DNA of 64,000 bases from Zoroaster sp. YZ-2022 (lineage: Eukaryota; Echinodermata; Asteroidea; Forcipulatida; Zoroasteridae), in NCBI GenBank assembly GCA_029582265.1, contig CM055835.1:13199498-13263497 (forward strand), given 5' to 3'. The notes under the pieces are model-generated. The model saw nothing but the letters and a program-made list of their open reading frames with translations. It did no database searches and was not told where the DNA came from. This document shows positions 63,776 to 64,000 of the stretch, in pieces. The translations under genes and the position numbers were made by a program. The number at the start of each line of letters is the position of its first letter. The stretch's first letter is position 1.

Positions 63776-64000
63776 AAAATATAATACATGTAAATCTAAT
63801 AACATAAAATAAAACATTTTACACCGTTTTAATGTGAGGTTACAGTCTTGCGACATTTTTTTCCACTTTCACAAGCTTCTTGACTATTGAAAAATGAGTG
63901 CAGCAAAAAAAAAATTAATTTGATCTTGGAGCCCCTCAAGCTTCAATATGGTATATAACTTGTACATATATCACAATGTTAAGTTTAAGATTTACCTGCT

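Larger units (their letters stand above)
61900..64000. other. Right edge, repeats and unassigned sequence
   Basis: Contains a duplicated phrase GGTAACGGAGTGA (61857, 62045), TATCCGG words near 62190-62290, and low-complexity A-rich DNA. The last bases (GATTTACCTGCT) could be a - strand splice donor CAG/GTAAAT of an exon lying beyond the window; five exon bases are not enough to judge. Confidence 0.4.

Overview
This is a 64 kb piece of an animal nuclear genome. It has long introns with GT/AG splice sites, AT-rich intergenic DNA and a very heavy load of short DNA transposons, tRNA-derived SINEs and minisatellites. Nothing bacterial, organellar or viral-replicative is seen. The repeat style (abundant TACATGTA words, TTAA-flanked and hAT-type MITEs, SINE/LINE tails of the form GCGCTATATAAAT plus (ATT)n) and single unduplicated orthologues of vertebrate genes suggest a marine invertebrate. 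I would guess a deuterostome such as an echinoderm or hemichordate, but with low confidence.

Two real protein-coding genes are present. On the + strand, 20 exons between 1 and 38049 encode nearly all of a RALGPS-type Ral guanine-nucleotide exchange factor (RasGEF domain, proline-containing linker, C-terminal PH domain). The visible exons join in a single frame to 564 codons plus stop; the true N-terminus lies left of the window. On the - strand, four exons between 51168 and 46199 encode a complete 382-residue CDK9, the kinase of P-TEFb. The genes are convergent, about 8.1 kb apart. Human RALGPS1 and CDK9 both lie on chromosome 9q33-q34, so this looks like conserved linkage.

Layout: 1-10.9 kb is one large RALGPS intron full of TTAA-flanked elements, SINEs and hAT-like MITEs. 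The interval 10.9-29.6 kb holds the RasGEF and linker exons with many nested repeats in the introns. The interval 29.9-32.9 kb holds two large intronic minisatellites (42 bp x 42 and 24 bp x 20). The interval 33.2-38.05 kb holds the last linker exons, the PH domain exons and a 1 kb Helitron-like insertion. The intergenic interval 38.05-46.2 kb holds a 439 bp foldback, LINE remains, a train of three TTAA elements and a clean hAT MITE. The interval 46.2-51.2 kb is CDK9, with two Mutator-like elements in one intron. From 51.2 to 64 kb I find no convincing gene, only transposon relics including a Ty3/gypsy pol fragment and a hAT/ZNF862-like fragment.

The most unusual signal is the TACATGTA word. 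When paralogous copies of unrelated repeats in this window are compared, several differ by exactly TA versus TACATGTA at one point. This suggests a recurrent six-base insertion at TA dinucleotides. A second theme is that MITE interiors or ends have repeatedly been amplified into tandem arrays. A third is that TTAA-flanked elements reuse each other's target sites.
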